Part shown: positions 5,650 to 5,866 of the stretch, piece after piece | Position numbering within the stretch: the first letter of the stretch is position 1 | Layout: every line of letters begins with the position of its first letter | Assembly (NCBI GenBank): GCA_001796045.1 | Contig: MGLN01000018.1 | Coordinates: 2,879-8,744 of the forward strand | Origin: Caulobacterales bacterium RIFOXYB1_FULL_67_16 | GTDB taxonomy: Bacteria > Pseudomonadota > Alphaproteobacteria > Caulobacterales > Caulobacteraceae | Direction: 5' to 3' | DNA length: 5,866 nt | Notes under the pieces: generated by a model | Databases searched by the model: none | Seen by the model: only the letters and a program-made list of their open reading frames with translations | What the model was told of the DNA's origin: nothing | Made by a program: the position numbers and the translations under genes

Positions 5650-5665
5650 GGCCGTCGAAACGGCC
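5650..5665 (-). promoter_or_regulatory. Hairpin abutting the PAP2 start codon
   Basis: On the minus strand GGCCGU (5665-5660), loop UUCG (5659-5656) and ACGGCC (5655-5650) form a perfect 6-bp stem ending one base before the ATG at 5648. It occupies the place of a Shine-Dalgarno, and none is visible. It could dampen translation, or indicate that the true start lies elsewhere. The pairing is seen directly; the role is inferred. Confidence 0.45.
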
Positions 5666-5684
5666 AAGCTGACGCCCGGTTCCG

Positions 5685-5705
5685 ATCACGCGTTCGTGAT
5701 AACGC
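5685..5705. repeat. Overlapping inverted repeats upstream of PAP2
   Basis: ATCACG (5685-5690) and CGTGAT (5695-5700) are perfect arms around CGTT. A second pair, GCGTT (5690-5694) and AACGC (5701-5705), overlaps it, so only one can form a hairpin at a time. The pair lies 37-57 nt upstream of the PAP2 ATG and could be an operator or a leader structure. Confidence 0.4.
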
Positions 5706-5797
5706 AACTGCGAAGGTCGCCGGCGGGTTTGCTGGCTTGCTGGCGGGATTTTCCCCAGGCCCGGACGACTTGTCCGACCGATTCGCCGACAAAGCGA

Positions 5798-5815
5798 CCG
5801 TCAAGACGTTGACGG
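5798..5815. repeat. Inverted repeat of divergent TTGACGG boxes
   Basis: CCGTCAA (5798-5804) and TTGACGG (5809-5815) are perfect 7-bp arms around GACG. Each arm reads TTGACGG outward, resembling the Caulobacter -35 consensus on both strands. It could be a dimeric regulator's operator, or back-to-back -35 elements of divergent promoters serving PAP2 and a gene right of the window. No good -10 is visible on the minus side. Confidence 0.45.
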
Positions 5816-5841
5816 GTTATTAGGCATGTGCGCCCTATATG
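5809..5841 (+). promoter_or_regulatory. Possible + strand promoter at right edge
   Basis: TTGACG (5809-5814) is a good -35, and TATATG (5836-5841) within CCCTATATG is a plausible -10. The spacer is 21 nt, longer than usual, so the pairing is doubtful. A transcript would start near 5848, close to the window end, and any gene it drives lies outside. Just downstream, GTGGGCTC (5841-5848) can pair with GAGCCAC (5860-5866) with one bulged G. Confidence 0.3.
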
Positions 5842-5866
5842 TGGGCTCGGGGAGCGCTGGAGCCAC

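Noticed and set aside
5034..5672. Long + strand open frame opposite PAP2
   Set aside because: It is antisense to the PAP2 catalytic motifs, Gln/Gly/Asp-rich and without a recognisable fold; a GC-driven shadow.
5649..5804. TTG start at 5804 for PAP2
   Set aside because: The added 52 residues are hydrophilic with no family counterpart, and the start would coincide with the TTGACGG inverted repeat.
5841..5866. Start of a structured RNA gene at the right edge
   Set aside because: The GTGGGCTC/GAGCCAC stem has a bulge and the window ends there; no tRNA, SRP RNA or tmRNA signature can be read.

Overview
The window is GC-rich, gene-dense DNA from what looks like an alphaproteobacterium. Caulobacterales (Brevundimonas/Caulobacter-like) is my best guess, from the base composition, the style of the proteins and the TTGACG-type promoter boxes. 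No 16S or other phylogenetic marker is present, so this is inference. I see no mobile element, CRISPR array, tRNA or rRNA.

Layout. On the + strand, positions 1-632 hold the C-terminal half of argininosuccinate synthase (argG). A NudK-type Nudix hydrolase (658-1239) follows 25 nt later behind a good ribosome binding site. From there to the right edge every gene is on the minus strand. Read in the direction of transcription they are: a PAP2-family membrane phosphatase (5648-4857), an acetyl-CoA hydrolase/4-hydroxybutyrate CoA-transferase family enzyme (4773-3454), a two-motif UPF0016/GDT1 (TMEM165) manganese exporter (3187-2624), and a secreted PQQ-type glucose/sorbosone dehydrogenase-like beta-propeller (2574-1255). 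The last gene ends 15 bp from the stop of nudK, tail to tail.

The most informative element is non-coding. The 266-nt gap between the CoA-transferase and the manganese exporter carries, on the minus strand, a yybP-ykoY manganese riboswitch aptamer (about 3390-3271). It has the GGGGAGUAGC and GCAAGACC halves of the metal-binding L1, the UCAACAUACU L3 and a complete four-way junction, all traceable base by base. A Mn2+-sensing RNA directly upstream of a Mn2+ exporter is a coherent homeostasis unit. The leader downstream of the aptamer holds pairings that compete with helix P1 and reach the Shine-Dalgarno, suggesting translational control. The exporter's start is odd: the best SD points to an ATG that opens an 8-codon mini-ORF in the wrong frame, while the conserved protein begins at an in-frame TTG. 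The dehydrogenase lies 49 nt downstream and may share the Mn-controlled transcript.

The rest is mostly housekeeping: arginine biosynthesis, sugar-nucleotide turnover, CoA-thioester metabolism and lipid phosphate hydrolysis. The right edge (5649-5866) is a non-coding upstream region with several clean inverted repeats and a possible + strand promoter for a gene outside the window.
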